A stretch of DNA of 5,696 nt. Source: Myxococcales bacterium (GTDB lineage Bacteria; Myxococcota_A; Polyangia; Fen-1088). Where the stretch lies: NCBI GenBank assembly GCA_003161835.1, contig PMNO01000650.1, positions 713-6,408 of the forward strand, written 5' to 3'. The position numbers were made by a program, and so were the translations under genes. Positions 1 through 5,696 of this stretch are shown one piece after another (positions within the stretch are counted from its first letter, which is position 1; every line of letters begins with the position of its first letter). A model generated the notes under the pieces. The model made no database searches, was not told where the DNA came from, and saw only the letters and a list, made by a program, of their open reading frames with translations.

Positions 1-2
1 CC

Positions 3-377
3 CGCCGCGCCTCCCCGTCGGCTCCCCGAATGGCAGCGGCGCCCGCCGCAGCGCGCGCGCCGGCCCCATCCCTGCCGCCGCCGACCGCCACACAATCCCA
101 GGCTACCGCGGCGGTTACTGTGACTCCGCCCGAGGAACTGGCGCGGGGTCGCGCCGCGTTCGCCAAGGGCAATTTCCCCGAAGCCGTCCGACTGGGCCGC
201 CGGGCGTTGCTCTCGGGCGACGGAATCGGCGCCCACCTGCTGCTCGGCGACGCCTTTTACAAGATGGACCGGTTCGCGGACGCGCTCGGCGAATATGACG
301 CGGTCTTGAAGTTGGCTCCGACCAATCCACAGGCCCGCCGCGGCCGGGAACTCGCGCTGCGTCGCCAGAGCCATTGA
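3..377 (+). CDS. C-terminal part of a TPR-repeat protein (5' end outside window)
   Basis: The frame is open from the left edge of the window to a TGA at 375-377, so only the C-terminal ~124 residues are seen. The ATG at 30 is probably internal, because the same Pro/Ala/Arg-rich composition continues upstream and no ribosome binding site precedes it. Numbering from that ATG, residues 1-33 are a Pro/Ala/Thr-rich low-complexity linker. Residues about 35-67 (ELARGRAAFAKGNFPEAV...) and 69-102 (AHLLLGDAFYKMDRFADAL...) look like two tetratricopeptide repeats, with the second ending in the typical 'LAPTNPQA'. TPRs are protein-protein interaction scaffolds. In GC-rich deltaproteobacteria such a linker-plus-TPR tail often ends Ser/Thr kinases or envelope-assembly proteins, but no catalytic domain is visible, so the full function is unknown. 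The next gene lies 105 bases downstream on the same strand behind its own probable promoter, so co-transcription is uncertain. Confidence 0.75.
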   Translation, partial: RRASPSAPRMAAAPAAARAPAPSLPPPTATQSQATAAVTVTPPEELARGRAAFAKGNFPEAVRLGRRALLSGDGIGAHLLLGDAFYKMDRFADALGEYDAVLKLAPTNPQARRGRELALRRQSH

Positions 378-423
378 CGCCCCCCGGCGGGCTGTTGCGC
401 ATCTCTTGCTACTAACAATTTCC

Positions 424-477
424 ACTGTCTAGAACGAAAACATGTGTATATTGACCTGCATTTCTCAACGAGGGAGG
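424..477 (+). promoter_or_regulatory. Probable promoter and ribosome binding site of the VWA lipoprotein gene
   Basis: Bases about 401-470 are much richer in A and T than anything else in the window. TATATT at 447-452 matches the sigma-70 -10 consensus at 5 of 6 positions, but no good -35 box lies 16-18 bases upstream. A weaker alternative is TTGCTA (406-411) with TAGAAC (430-435) at an 18-base spacing. A strong Shine-Dalgarno, AGGGAGG at 471-477, sits 5 bases before the ATG at 483 and decides that start. The ribosome binding site is secure; the promoter boxes are tentative. Confidence 0.4.
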
Positions 478-482
478 CCAGC

Positions 483-1640
483 ATGAATCGTCGTTTAGGC
501 CTGATCGTTCTGGTTGTTCTGACACTCTCTCCCGCTGGCGGTTGCGCGTTCAAACCGCATCCCGAAACGCTTGGTACCGGAGGCTCGGATCCGGGCGGCG
601 GCACGGGGGGGTCCAGCGTCTTCGACGCCTCAGGCCTCATGGTGCCCGATGCCCCGCGCGAATACGTGAGTTCCACCGACGGCGGGTTGGGCACCGGGCC
701 GAGTGCGGACGCGAACTGCCAGAATCAACCGTTCAGTGTCGCTGCATTGCCGCCGGATCTGCTGATCGTCCTCGACCGTTCGGGATCGATGAATGAAGAC
801 TCCTCGGGCATGGGCTGCATGGGCATGGGCGGCCGGGGCGGTCGCAACATGGGCTGTGGCATGAACTCCAAGTGGTACCAGGTCACCACGGCCATCAACA
901 ACGTCGTCGCCATGACTGAAGGCACGATCAATTGGGGACTCAAGTTTTTCGGAAACGATATGGCGTGCGGCGTGACCGCGGGTGCGACCGTGCCTCCAGC
1001 GCCGATGAATGCACTGTCGATCTCGAACGCGATCGCGGATCCCGCGAACCAGCCGGGTAGCAGCACGCCCACCCAGGCCGGAGAGCTGTCCGCCGGCGAG
1101 TACCTGAATACCCTCACCGACCCGAATCCCAGGTTCGTCTTGTTGGCCACGGACGGCCAGCCCAACTGCGCGGCCGGTGTTGCCAACACCACCGACGATA
1201 TGGCGGCCATCGAATCGGTCGCCACCGTCAAGACCATGGGGTTCCCCACCTTCGTCATTGGCATCGCCACCGCCGGCGGCATGGCCGACATGACCCTGAA
1301 CAGCATGGCCATGAACGGCGGCTACCCCCTCACAACCGGGACCACCCAGTACTACTCGGTCAGCACAACCGCGCAGCTCATGGATGCCCTGGCCAAGATT
1401 CAAACGGTCACCACGGGCATGTGCACCTACCCGCTGGAAATGCCCGGCCCCGAGGCCGACCCGACCAAGGTAACGGTCACGGTGGACAGCGTGCCGAGCG
1501 TGAAGGACGACGCCAACGGCTGGCGCTATGACCCGGGCATGAAGTCGATCACCTTCACGGGAACGACCTGCGAGCAACTGATGGCCGGTACCCTCAAGAA
1601 GGTACAGGTCCTGTACGGTTGCAAGATCGGAATCATCTAG
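483..1640 (+). CDS. Predicted lipoprotein with von Willebrand factor A (VWA) domain
   Basis: The product is 385 residues. The ATG at 483 is chosen over an in-frame GTG at 444 because it follows AGGGAGG by 5 bases and gives a proper signal peptide: Arg3-Arg4, a hydrophobic core at 5-15, and a lipobox-like PAGG-C with Cys21 as the predicted lipidation site. Residues 31-90 are a Gly/Ser-rich spacer that would tether the domain to the membrane. The VWA domain covers about 92-310. Its metal-ion-dependent adhesion site has DRSGS (Asp98, Ser100, Ser102) at the end of a hydrophobic strand, STPT (Thr195/Thr197), and ATDG (Asp224). Such domains bind Mg2+ and protein ligands. Residues 103-128 form an unusual Met/Gly/Cys-rich insertion. 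The C-terminal part (about 311-385) looks beta-rich. Eight cysteines other than Cys21 (79, 112, 125, 162, 229, 314, 363, 380) would fit disulfides in an extracytoplasmic protein. The role is unknown; surface adhesion or envelope assembly is an inference. The lipobox has Ala rather than Leu at -3, so lipidation is likely but not certain. Confidence 0.85.
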   Translation: MNRRLGLIVLVVLTLSPAGGCAFKPHPETLGTGGSDPGGGTGGSSVFDASGLMVPDAPREYVSSTDGGLGTGPSADANCQNQPFSVAALPPDLLIVLDRSGSMNEDSSGMGCMGMGGRGGRNMGCGMNSKWYQVTTAINNVVAMTEGTINWGLKFFGNDMACGVTAGATVPPAPMNALSISNAIADPANQPGSSTPTQAGELSAGEYLNTLTDPNPRFVLLATDGQPNCAAGVANTTDDMAAIESVATVKTMGFPTFVIGIATAGGMADMTLNSMAMNGGYPLTTGTTQYYSVSTTAQLMDALAKIQTVTTGMCTYPLEMPGPEADPTKVTVTVDSVPSVKDDANGWRYDPGMKSITFTGTTCEQLMAGTLKKVQVLYGCKIGII

Positions 1641-1657
1641 CTGGTCGGCGGCGCGGT

Positions 1658-1722
1658 CGCCGGTTCGGGCGTCAGCCGTCGCCGCTGTAGATCTTCGCCG
1701 CGGACAGGTGCCCGAACCGGTG
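1658..1722. repeat. Inverted repeat at convergent gene ends, possible bidirectional terminator
   Basis: CCGGTTCGGGC at 1660-1670 is perfectly complementary to GCCCGAACCGG at 1710-1720. Extra pairs on both sides, allowing G-U wobbles, extend the stem to about 16 pairs (1658-1673 with 1707-1722). The loop is long, about 33-39 bases. It lies between the stop of the VWA gene (1640) and the last codons of the - strand unknown gene (stop 1672-1674). No T-run follows on either strand, so it is not a classic intrinsic terminator. It could stabilise or end both transcripts, or be chance in GC-rich DNA. Confidence 0.35.
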
Positions 1723-2304
1723 CCAGCGCGTGTGCAGCCGGGCGAGCTGAAACATGAGATCCGCGGCCGGCGTTCCGGCCAGGGCGGCCTTGTCGACCAG
1801 CTCCAGCACCCGCTCGCGCACGTCGGGCGGGTGGAACAAGAACGTCTTGCCAAACACAACGGCCTCGCCATCCCACAGCAAGCGGGCCTCGAACAAGGCG
1901 CCCACCTCGAACCCCGTGGTGCCGCGTCGTTCGCGGACCCGGAAACGCGCGCCGCCGATCAAGTCATCTAGCTCCAGGTGACCGTCAGCCGCCGCGCCCA
2001 GCTCGAACAGGCTGCGGTGACTCGTATGCAGGTGAACCGCCGCGCGTCGCTCCTCGTCGCTGAATCGCCCGGCGGGCTCCGAGACCACGCGCGCAGCGGG
2101 CGGCGGGCCGCCCTGGAAGGCGCGCTCGATGATGTACCACTCGAGAAACGATGCCATGCGCGATTCGAACAGATCGCCGTCGTCATCGAACACCTTGCCG
2201 GCGCGGTCGAAGTACTCGGCCCGCGCCCTCAGGGCCTCCACCTTGTTCTCACCCTCGGCGAACACGCTCGCCAGCCGTTCGACCAATGATTGAATCGTGA
2301 CCAC
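1672..2304 (-). CDS. Uncharacterised protein at the end of the pyr operon
   Basis: The product is 210 residues and I do not recognise the family with confidence. It starts at a GTG (2304-2302), 7 bases after the carA stop, with only a weak GGCGG upstream, so it is probably translated by coupling to carA. There is no signal peptide or membrane segment, so a cytoplasmic location is likely. Residues 1-62 look helical, with an acidic stretch (FDDDGD, 39-44) followed by an aromatic-rich segment (FESRMASFLEWYIIER, 46-61). Residues 65-80 are a Gly/Pro/Ala-rich break. Residues about 95-158 look beta-rich, alternating hydrophobic and charged residues (RSLFEL, HLELDDLIGGARFRVRER, GALFEARLLW, FGKTFLFHPP). 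Residues 160-200 look helical again, ending in an aromatic/His-rich tail (RLHTRWHRFGHL). No catalytic motif stands out. The translation keeps a normal bacterial composition and the gene fills the space between carA and the convergent gene, which supports it being real. A role linked to pyrimidine synthesis is possible only by context; it may be a passenger. Confidence 0.8.
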   Translation of the reverse strand: MVTIQSLVERLASVFAEGENKVEALRARAEYFDRAGKVFDDDGDLFESRMASFLEWYIIERAFQGGPPPAARVVSEPAGRFSDEERRAAVHLHTSHRSLFELGAAADGHLELDDLIGGARFRVRERRGTTGFEVGALFEARLLWDGEAVVFGKTFLFHPPDVRERVLELVDKAALAGTPAADLMFQLARLHTRWHRFGHLSAAKIYSGDG

Positions 2305-2311
2305 GAGCGGG

Positions 2312-3511
2312 TCAGGTCCGCCGACGCTCGTCCATCAGCTTGGTGAAGCGATCGAACAAATAGCTCGCGTCGTTCGGACCGGGCGACGCCTCGGGGTGAT
2401 ATTGCACCCCGAACACCGGCAGGCTCTCGTGCCGCATGCCCTCCACGGTCTTGTCGTTGAGGCTCACGTGGGTGAGCACCGCGCGTCCCGCCATCGATTC
2501 GACGTCGACCGCGAATCCGTGATTTTGCGAGGTGATTTCGACCTTGCGGGTCCCCAGATCCATGACCGGGTGGTTGGCGCCGTGGTGGCCGAATTTCAGC
2601 TTGTAGGTCTTGCCGCCCAGCGCCTGACCCAGGATCTGGTGGCCGAGGCAGATTCCGAAGAACGGAATCCCCGTCCTGACCAGCTCGCGCGCGGCTTCCA
2701 CCGCGTAGGGCAGCGCGGCCGGATCGCCCGGACCGTTCGACAAGAAGATCCCGTCCGGCTTTCGCTCCAGTACGCTCTTGGCAGGCGTCGCCGCGGGAAC
2801 GACCGTCACGCTGCACCCAGCCGACCGCAGGCGGCGCAGAATGCCGCGCTTCATGCCGAAGTCGTAGGCCACCACGTGGTGGCGCACGGGAGGCCGATCG
2901 GCGAACTGATCCTCGGGGACGCTCGGGCCTGAGCCGGGTCGCTGCGCATTCATGGCGGAACGCGTCCCCCGCCAGATCGTCTCGTCCCAGTCGTAGGGAA
3001 CGGCGGTCGTGACCTCGCGGACCAGATCGCGCCCCTCCAGTGAAGGATGCCGGCGCGCCGCCGCCACCGCCGCCTCCGGATCGTTCACGTTGCGCGTGAT
3101 AACAGCCCGCTGGGCGCCCGACTGGCGCAGGCGCCGCGTGATCGCGCGCGTGTCGATGCCGCTGATGCCCGGGATATCGCTGTCCGTCAGCAACTGATGG
3201 AGATCCGAATCGGCGCGCCAGTTCGACACCAGCGGCGACAGCTCGCGCACCACGAAACCCGCGCACCAGGGGCGGCTCGACTCGAAGTCGATCGGGTTCA
3301 CTCCGACATTGCCGATCTCGGGCGCGGTCATGGTGATGATTTGCCCGCGATAGGACGGATCCGTGACCACCTCCTGGTATCCCGTGAGGGCGGTGTTGAA
3401 GACGATCTCGCCCGCGGAATCACGGCCGGCGCCAAATCCCGATCCGCGATAGATCGTGCCGTCCTCGAGGGCCAGCAAGGCCGGCGTGGTCTTGTCGGTG
3501 TCGTCAGACAA
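2312..3511 (-). CDS. carA: Carbamoyl phosphate synthase small (glutaminase) subunit CarA
   Basis: CarA hydrolyses glutamine and channels ammonia to CarB, which makes carbamoyl phosphate for pyrimidines and arginine. The 399 residues fit the family (E. coli about 382). The N-terminal CarA domain runs from about 10 to 140, including [34 protein letters not shown] and [15 protein letters not shown]. The class I glutamine amidotransferase domain runs from about 210 to 395. The nucleophile is Cys288 in GICLGHQ, with His372 and Glu374 in YHPEASPGP; the 84- and 86-residue spacings equal those of E. coli Cys269, His353 and Glu355. A charged, Pro-rich stretch at about 182-209 joins the domains. The start is TTG at 3511-3509, 7 bases after GAGGAG (3524-3519), overlapping the end of pyrC by 8 bases. 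An upstream in-frame TTG at 3529 would add 6 residues but lacks a comparable binding site. carB is not visible and must lie elsewhere. Confidence 0.96.
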   Translation of the reverse strand: MSDDTDKTTPALLALEDGTIYRGSGFGAGRDSAGEIVFNTALTGYQEVVTDPSYRGQIITMTAPEIGNVGVNPIDFESSRPWCAGFVVRELSPLVSNWRADSDLHQLLTDSDIPGISGIDTRAITRRLRQSGAQRAVITRNVNDPEAAVAAARRHPSLEGRDLVREVTTAVPYDWDETIWRGTRSAMNAQRPGSGPSVPEDQFADRPPVRHHVVAYDFGMKRGILRRLRSAGCSVTVVPAATPAKSVLERKPDGIFLSNGPGDPAALPYAVEAARELVRTGIPFFGICLGHQILGQALGGKTYKLKFGHHGANHPVMDLGTRKVEITSQNHGFAVDVESMAGRAVLTHVSLNDKTVEGMRHESLPVFGVQYHPEASPGPNDASYLFDRFTKLMDERRRT

Positions 3512-4799
3512 ATCGGTTCTCCTCGGCAAAGACTATTCCGCCCGCGACGATCGTCAGGACGGCGCGGCCCACCATGGGGCGCCCTGCAAACGGCGTATTT
3601 TTTGAACGCGACTGCAACAGGCCGGGTTCCACCGTCCAGGCCGCGTGGGGATCGATGACCGTAACATCACCGACGGCCCCGATCGCCAGGCTTCCCCCCG
3701 GCAGACCCAGCACCGCCGCCGGTCGCGTCGACAGCAAGGACACCAGGTGCCCCGGGGACACGATCCCGGCCTGCACCAGCTCCAACGATAGCGGTAACGC
3801 CGTCTCGAGCCCGATCATGCCGAACGCCGCTTGTTCGAATTCGACGTCCTTCTCGATCTGGGAATGGGGCGCATGGTCGGTGGCGATCGCATCGATCGTC
3901 CCGTCCCGCAGCCCTTCACGCAATGCCGCCTGATCCGCCGCCGTACGCAGCGGTGGATTGCATTTGGCGTGGGTGTCGTACTGTGCGCACGCCTCGTCGG
4001 TCAGCGTCAAATGGTGGGGCGTCACCTCGCACGTGACCGGCAACCCCCGCCTCTTGGCCTCGCGCACCCGCGCCACCGATTCCGCCGTGCTCACGTGGGC
4101 GACGTGATACCGGGCCCCGGTCAAGGCGCAGATCTCGATGTCGCGGGCCACCATCGACGATTCAGCGGTGCCCGGCTGCGCACGAATTCCAGCCCGCGTC
4201 GACACGGCGCCTTCGTTCATCGCCCCGCCGTGCGACAGTGTCAGATCCTCGCAGTGCTGGATCACCGGCAAGCCGAAGGTCCGCGCGTACTCCATGGCGC
4301 GCCGCAGAAGCTCGGCGTTCATGACCGGACGTCCGTCGTCGGAGATGGCCACGATACCGGCATCTTTCATCTCGCCGATCTCGGCGAGCTCCTCGCCCTT
4401 TTGCCCCTTGCTGACCGCGCCGATGGGATACACCCGCGCCAGACCGGCCGCCCGCGCCTGGGTGACAATCAGGTCCGTGACCGCGCGGCAATCGTTCGGA
4501 GGCACGGTGTTGGGCATGGCGCAAACGGCCGTGAAACCGCCCGCCACCGCCGCTCGGGTGCCCGACGCGATGTCTTCCTTGTACTCCTGCCCGGGCTCGC
4601 GCAGGTGGGTGTGCAGATCGATCAACCCGGGGACGACCCACAGGCCGGAGACATCCACGACCCGGGTCCGGGCCGGCAAGGTGGCTGTGATTCCGCGGTC
4701 GATGCGCACCACGCGGCCGTCCTGCAAAAGCAGATCGGCCTCGGAATCTACATTCCTCCCTGGGTCGATGACCCGGCCGCCGCGCAGACAAAGATCCAA
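3504..4799 (-). CDS. pyrC: Dihydroorotase PyrC (type I, zinc-dependent)
   Basis: Dihydroorotase cyclises N-carbamoyl-L-aspartate to dihydroorotate, the third step of UMP synthesis, in the cytoplasm. The 431 residues match the usual length of type I enzymes. It is an amidohydrolase-fold protein: a small beta domain (1-55) with the typical opening LRGGRVIDP, then a barrel. Metal ligands are all present: His63 and His65 in [10 protein letters not shown], Asp155 in ISDDG, His182 in IQHCED, His235 in HVAHVST and Asp308 in ATDHAPH. These spacings equal those I recall for the Bacillus type I enzyme. MPNTVPPND (95-103) and KCNPPLR (279-285) also fit. It is therefore a catalytic enzyme, not the inactive PyrC' partner of some aspartate carbamoyltransferases. 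The start is TTG (4799-4797), 5 bases after GGAGAGG (4811-4805); no in-frame ATG or GTG is nearby, and the family's usual N-terminus begins here. It lies 69 bases after pyrB and overlaps carA. Type I enzymes such as that of Aquifex form complexes with PyrB, which is possible here but not shown. Confidence 0.97.
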   Translation of the reverse strand: MDLCLRGGRVIDPGRNVDSEADLLLQDGRVVRIDRGITATLPARTRVVDVSGLWVVPGLIDLHTHLREPGQEYKEDIASGTRAAVAGGFTAVCAMPNTVPPNDCRAVTDLIVTQARAAGLARVYPIGAVSKGQKGEELAEIGEMKDAGIVAISDDGRPVMNAELLRRAMEYARTFGLPVIQHCEDLTLSHGGAMNEGAVSTRAGIRAQPGTAESSMVARDIEICALTGARYHVAHVSTAESVARVREAKRRGLPVTCEVTPHHLTLTDEACAQYDTHAKCNPPLRTAADQAALREGLRDGTIDAIATDHAPHSQIEKDVEFEQAAFGMIGLETALPLSLELVQAGIVSPGHLVSLLSTRPAAVLGLPGGSLAIGAVGDVTVIDPHAAWTVEPGLLQSRSKNTPFAGRPMVGRAVLTIVAGGIVFAEENRFV

Positions 4800-4868
4800 G
4801 GCGCCCTCTCCATAGAATCTGGCGCCCGCCCCGTCAACCGAAAAGGCGCCCGCCGCCGCCGGCGCGCT
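4800..4868 (-). promoter_or_regulatory. pyrB-pyrC intercistronic region with three GGCGCCC repeats and the pyrC ribosome binding site
   Basis: This 69-base spacer is the only sizeable gap inside the operon. On the + strand GGCGCCC occurs exactly at 4800-4806, 4821-4827 and 4845-4851. The GGCGCC core is a palindrome, so any two copies can pair. Pairing of 4800-4805 with 4821-4826 would place the pyrC Shine-Dalgarno (GGAGAGG, 4811-4805 on the - strand) mostly in the loop and hold the bases next to the TTG start in a stem. A further 5-pair GC stem (4865-4861 with 4850-4846) followed shortly by TTTT (4844-4841) weakly resembles a terminator. Control of pyrC translation or partial termination is an inference. 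Confidence 0.35.
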
Positions 4869-5696
4869 CTATTCAACGCCGCTCTCGCCGCCCGCCAGCA
4901 AGTACAAAACGGCCATCCGGATGGCCACCCCGCGGGCGACCTGCTCCAAAATCACGGCGCGGGGGCCGTCCGCGACCGCGGGATCGATCTCCACCCCCCG
5001 ATTCATGGGCCCCGGGTGCATCACGATCGCGTCCGACTTGGCCAGTGCCAGTCGTCTTTCGTTCAAGCCGAAGTAGCGTGAGTATTCGCGCGTGTTGGGA
5101 AACAAGGGCGCGCCGAATCGCTCGCTCTGAATGCGCAACATCATCACCACGTCCGCCCCCTCCAGCGCCGGCTCGATGCGGTCGAAGACACTGATCCCGA
5201 GCTCCGACAGGCCGGATGGCAGCAGTGTGCGCGGCCCGGCGGCGCGGACGTGGGCGCCCAGGGTCGCGAGCGCGAAGATGTTGGATCGGGCCACCCGGCT
5301 GTGGGTGATGTCTCCACAGATCGCCACGGTGAGACCGGCGATCGCGCCCTTGTGGGCGCGGATCGTCGAACAGTCGAGCAAGGCCTGGGTCGGGTGCTCG
5401 TGGGCTCCGTCGCCGGCATTGACCACCGCGGCCCGGATGCGGCGTGAGAGCAGGTCCGCGGTGCCGGCCTGCGCATGCCGCACGACCACCACGTCCGGCG
5501 ACATCGCGTCGATGTTGTGCGCCGTATCCAGCAGGGTTTCACCCTTGACCGTCGACGAGGACGCGCCCGAAATGTTGATCGCGTCGGCCGACAGGCGCTT
5601 GGCCGCAATCTCGAACGAGGTGCGCGTACGGGTGGACGCCTCCAGGAACAAATTCACGACGGTCTTGCCGCGCAGGGTGGGCACCTTCTTGATGGG
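4869..5696 (-). CDS. pyrB: Aspartate carbamoyltransferase catalytic chain PyrB (N-terminus cut by window edge)
   Basis: PyrB joins carbamoyl phosphate and L-aspartate to give N-carbamoyl-L-aspartate, the committed step of pyrimidine synthesis. The last 275 residues are visible; full-length chains are about 305-320, so roughly 35-45 are missing. A GTG at 5684 is internal, since the preceding codons read PIKK, the conserved lead-in to [14 protein letters not shown]. Numbering from the edge, the carbamoyl phosphate site STRTRTSFE is at 21-29, SSSTVKGET (46-54) gives the Ser and Lys (Lys51) loop contributed to the neighbouring subunit, and R73 follows. [10 protein letters not shown] is at 99-108, and MMLRIQSER (185-193) and [12 protein letters not shown] (227-238) form the aspartate domain. 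These match the E. coli catalytic residues Ser52-Thr55, Lys84, Arg105, His134, Gln137, Arg229 and Gln231. The chain looks active. No regulatory chain gene (pyrI) follows; pyrC does. Any pyrR gene or attenuator upstream would be outside the window. Confidence 0.97.
   Translation of the reverse strand, partial: PIKKVPTLRGKTVVNLFLEASTRTRTSFEIAAKRLSADAINISGASSSTVKGETLLDTAHNIDAMSPDVVVVRHAQAGTADLLSRRIRAAVVNAGDGAHEHPTQALLDCSTIRAHKGAIAGLTVAICGDITHSRVARSNIFALATLGAHVRAAGPRTLLPSGLSELGISVFDRIEPALEGADVVMMLRIQSERFGAPLFPNTREYSRYFGLNERRLALAKSDAIVMHPGPMNRGVEIDPAVADGPRAVILEQVARGVAIRMAVLYLLAGGESGVE

Noticed and set aside
451..456. TTGACC as a -35 promoter box for the VWA gene.
   Set aside because: It is too close to the ATG: a matching -10 box would fall on or after the ribosome binding site and start codon.
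444..482. In-frame GTG at 444 as the start of the VWA lipoprotein.
   Set aside because: It has no ribosome binding site, lies within the probable -10 region, and puts polar residues before the signal peptide. The ATG at 483 is far better supported.
257..694. - strand open frame of 145 codons spanning the spacer and both flanking + strand genes.
   Set aside because: It covers the AT-rich promoter region and parts of two genes on the other strand, and its product has no recognisable features.
630..1871. Long - strand open frame (413 codons) opposite the VWA gene and running over the end of the next gene.
   Set aside because: It is antisense to a well-supported VWA gene, is Arg/His/Gly-rich, and crosses two convergent genes. 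It is a compositional shadow.
2229..3266. Second - strand frame of 345 codons inside carA.
   Set aside because: It is a frame-shifted shadow of carA with very Arg/Gly/Ala-rich translation, and carA itself is unbroken.
4841..4865. Intrinsic terminator between pyrB and pyrC.
   Set aside because: The stem has only 5 pairs, a 10-base loop and four T residues one base beyond it. It is too weak to call as a terminator and is mentioned only within the intercistronic region.
3831..5081. Long + strand open frame (416 codons) opposite pyrC and pyrB, plus 4138-4815 in another frame.
   Set aside because: It lies antisense to pyrC and pyrB, both with complete catalytic motifs. Its translation is Arg/His/Gly/Pro-rich with no recognisable domain, as expected for antisense frames in GC-rich DNA.

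Overview
The window is strongly GC-rich, with G or C at most third codon positions, and looks like chromosomal DNA of a soil-type Deltaproteobacterium or myxobacterium (Myxococcota). That is inferred from three things: the base composition, a Ser/Gly-linked von Willebrand factor A (VWA) lipoprotein of a kind common in those genomes, and a Pro/Ala-rich protein ending in TPR repeats. The sequence alone cannot fix the taxon.

Left part, + strand (1-1640): the 3' end of a gene whose product ends in a Pro/Ala-rich linker and two TPR-like repeats (stop at 377). A 105-base spacer follows, with a locally AT-rich stretch that probably carries a promoter. Next is a complete gene (483-1640) for a predicted secreted lipoprotein with a VWA domain, an intact metal-binding (MIDAS) motif, and a Met/Gly/Cys-rich insertion right after that motif.

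Right part, - strand (5696 down to 1672): a compact pyrimidine biosynthesis operon read leftwards, pyrB (5' end outside the window), pyrC, carA, then a 210-residue protein of unknown function. These supply carbamoyl phosphate synthase small subunit (CarA), aspartate carbamoyltransferase (PyrB) and dihydroorotase (PyrC), which act in the first three steps of de novo UMP synthesis. All catalytic residues checked are present. The large subunit gene carB is not in the window. The operon is tightly packed: pyrC and carA overlap, and the unknown gene begins 7 bases after the carA stop. The three starts that can be seen are all non-AUG (TTG, TTG, GTG).

The two gene blocks converge around 1641-1671, where a perfect 11-base inverted repeat (1660-1670 and 1710-1720) could form a hairpin in either transcript. 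No mobile element, CRISPR array, tRNA or rRNA was seen. Nothing here clearly amounts to a new system. The best leads are the uncharacterised gene at the end of the pyr operon, the pyrB-pyrC intercistronic region (three GGCGCCC repeats plus a short out-of-frame reading frame over the pyrC start), and the VWA insertion.
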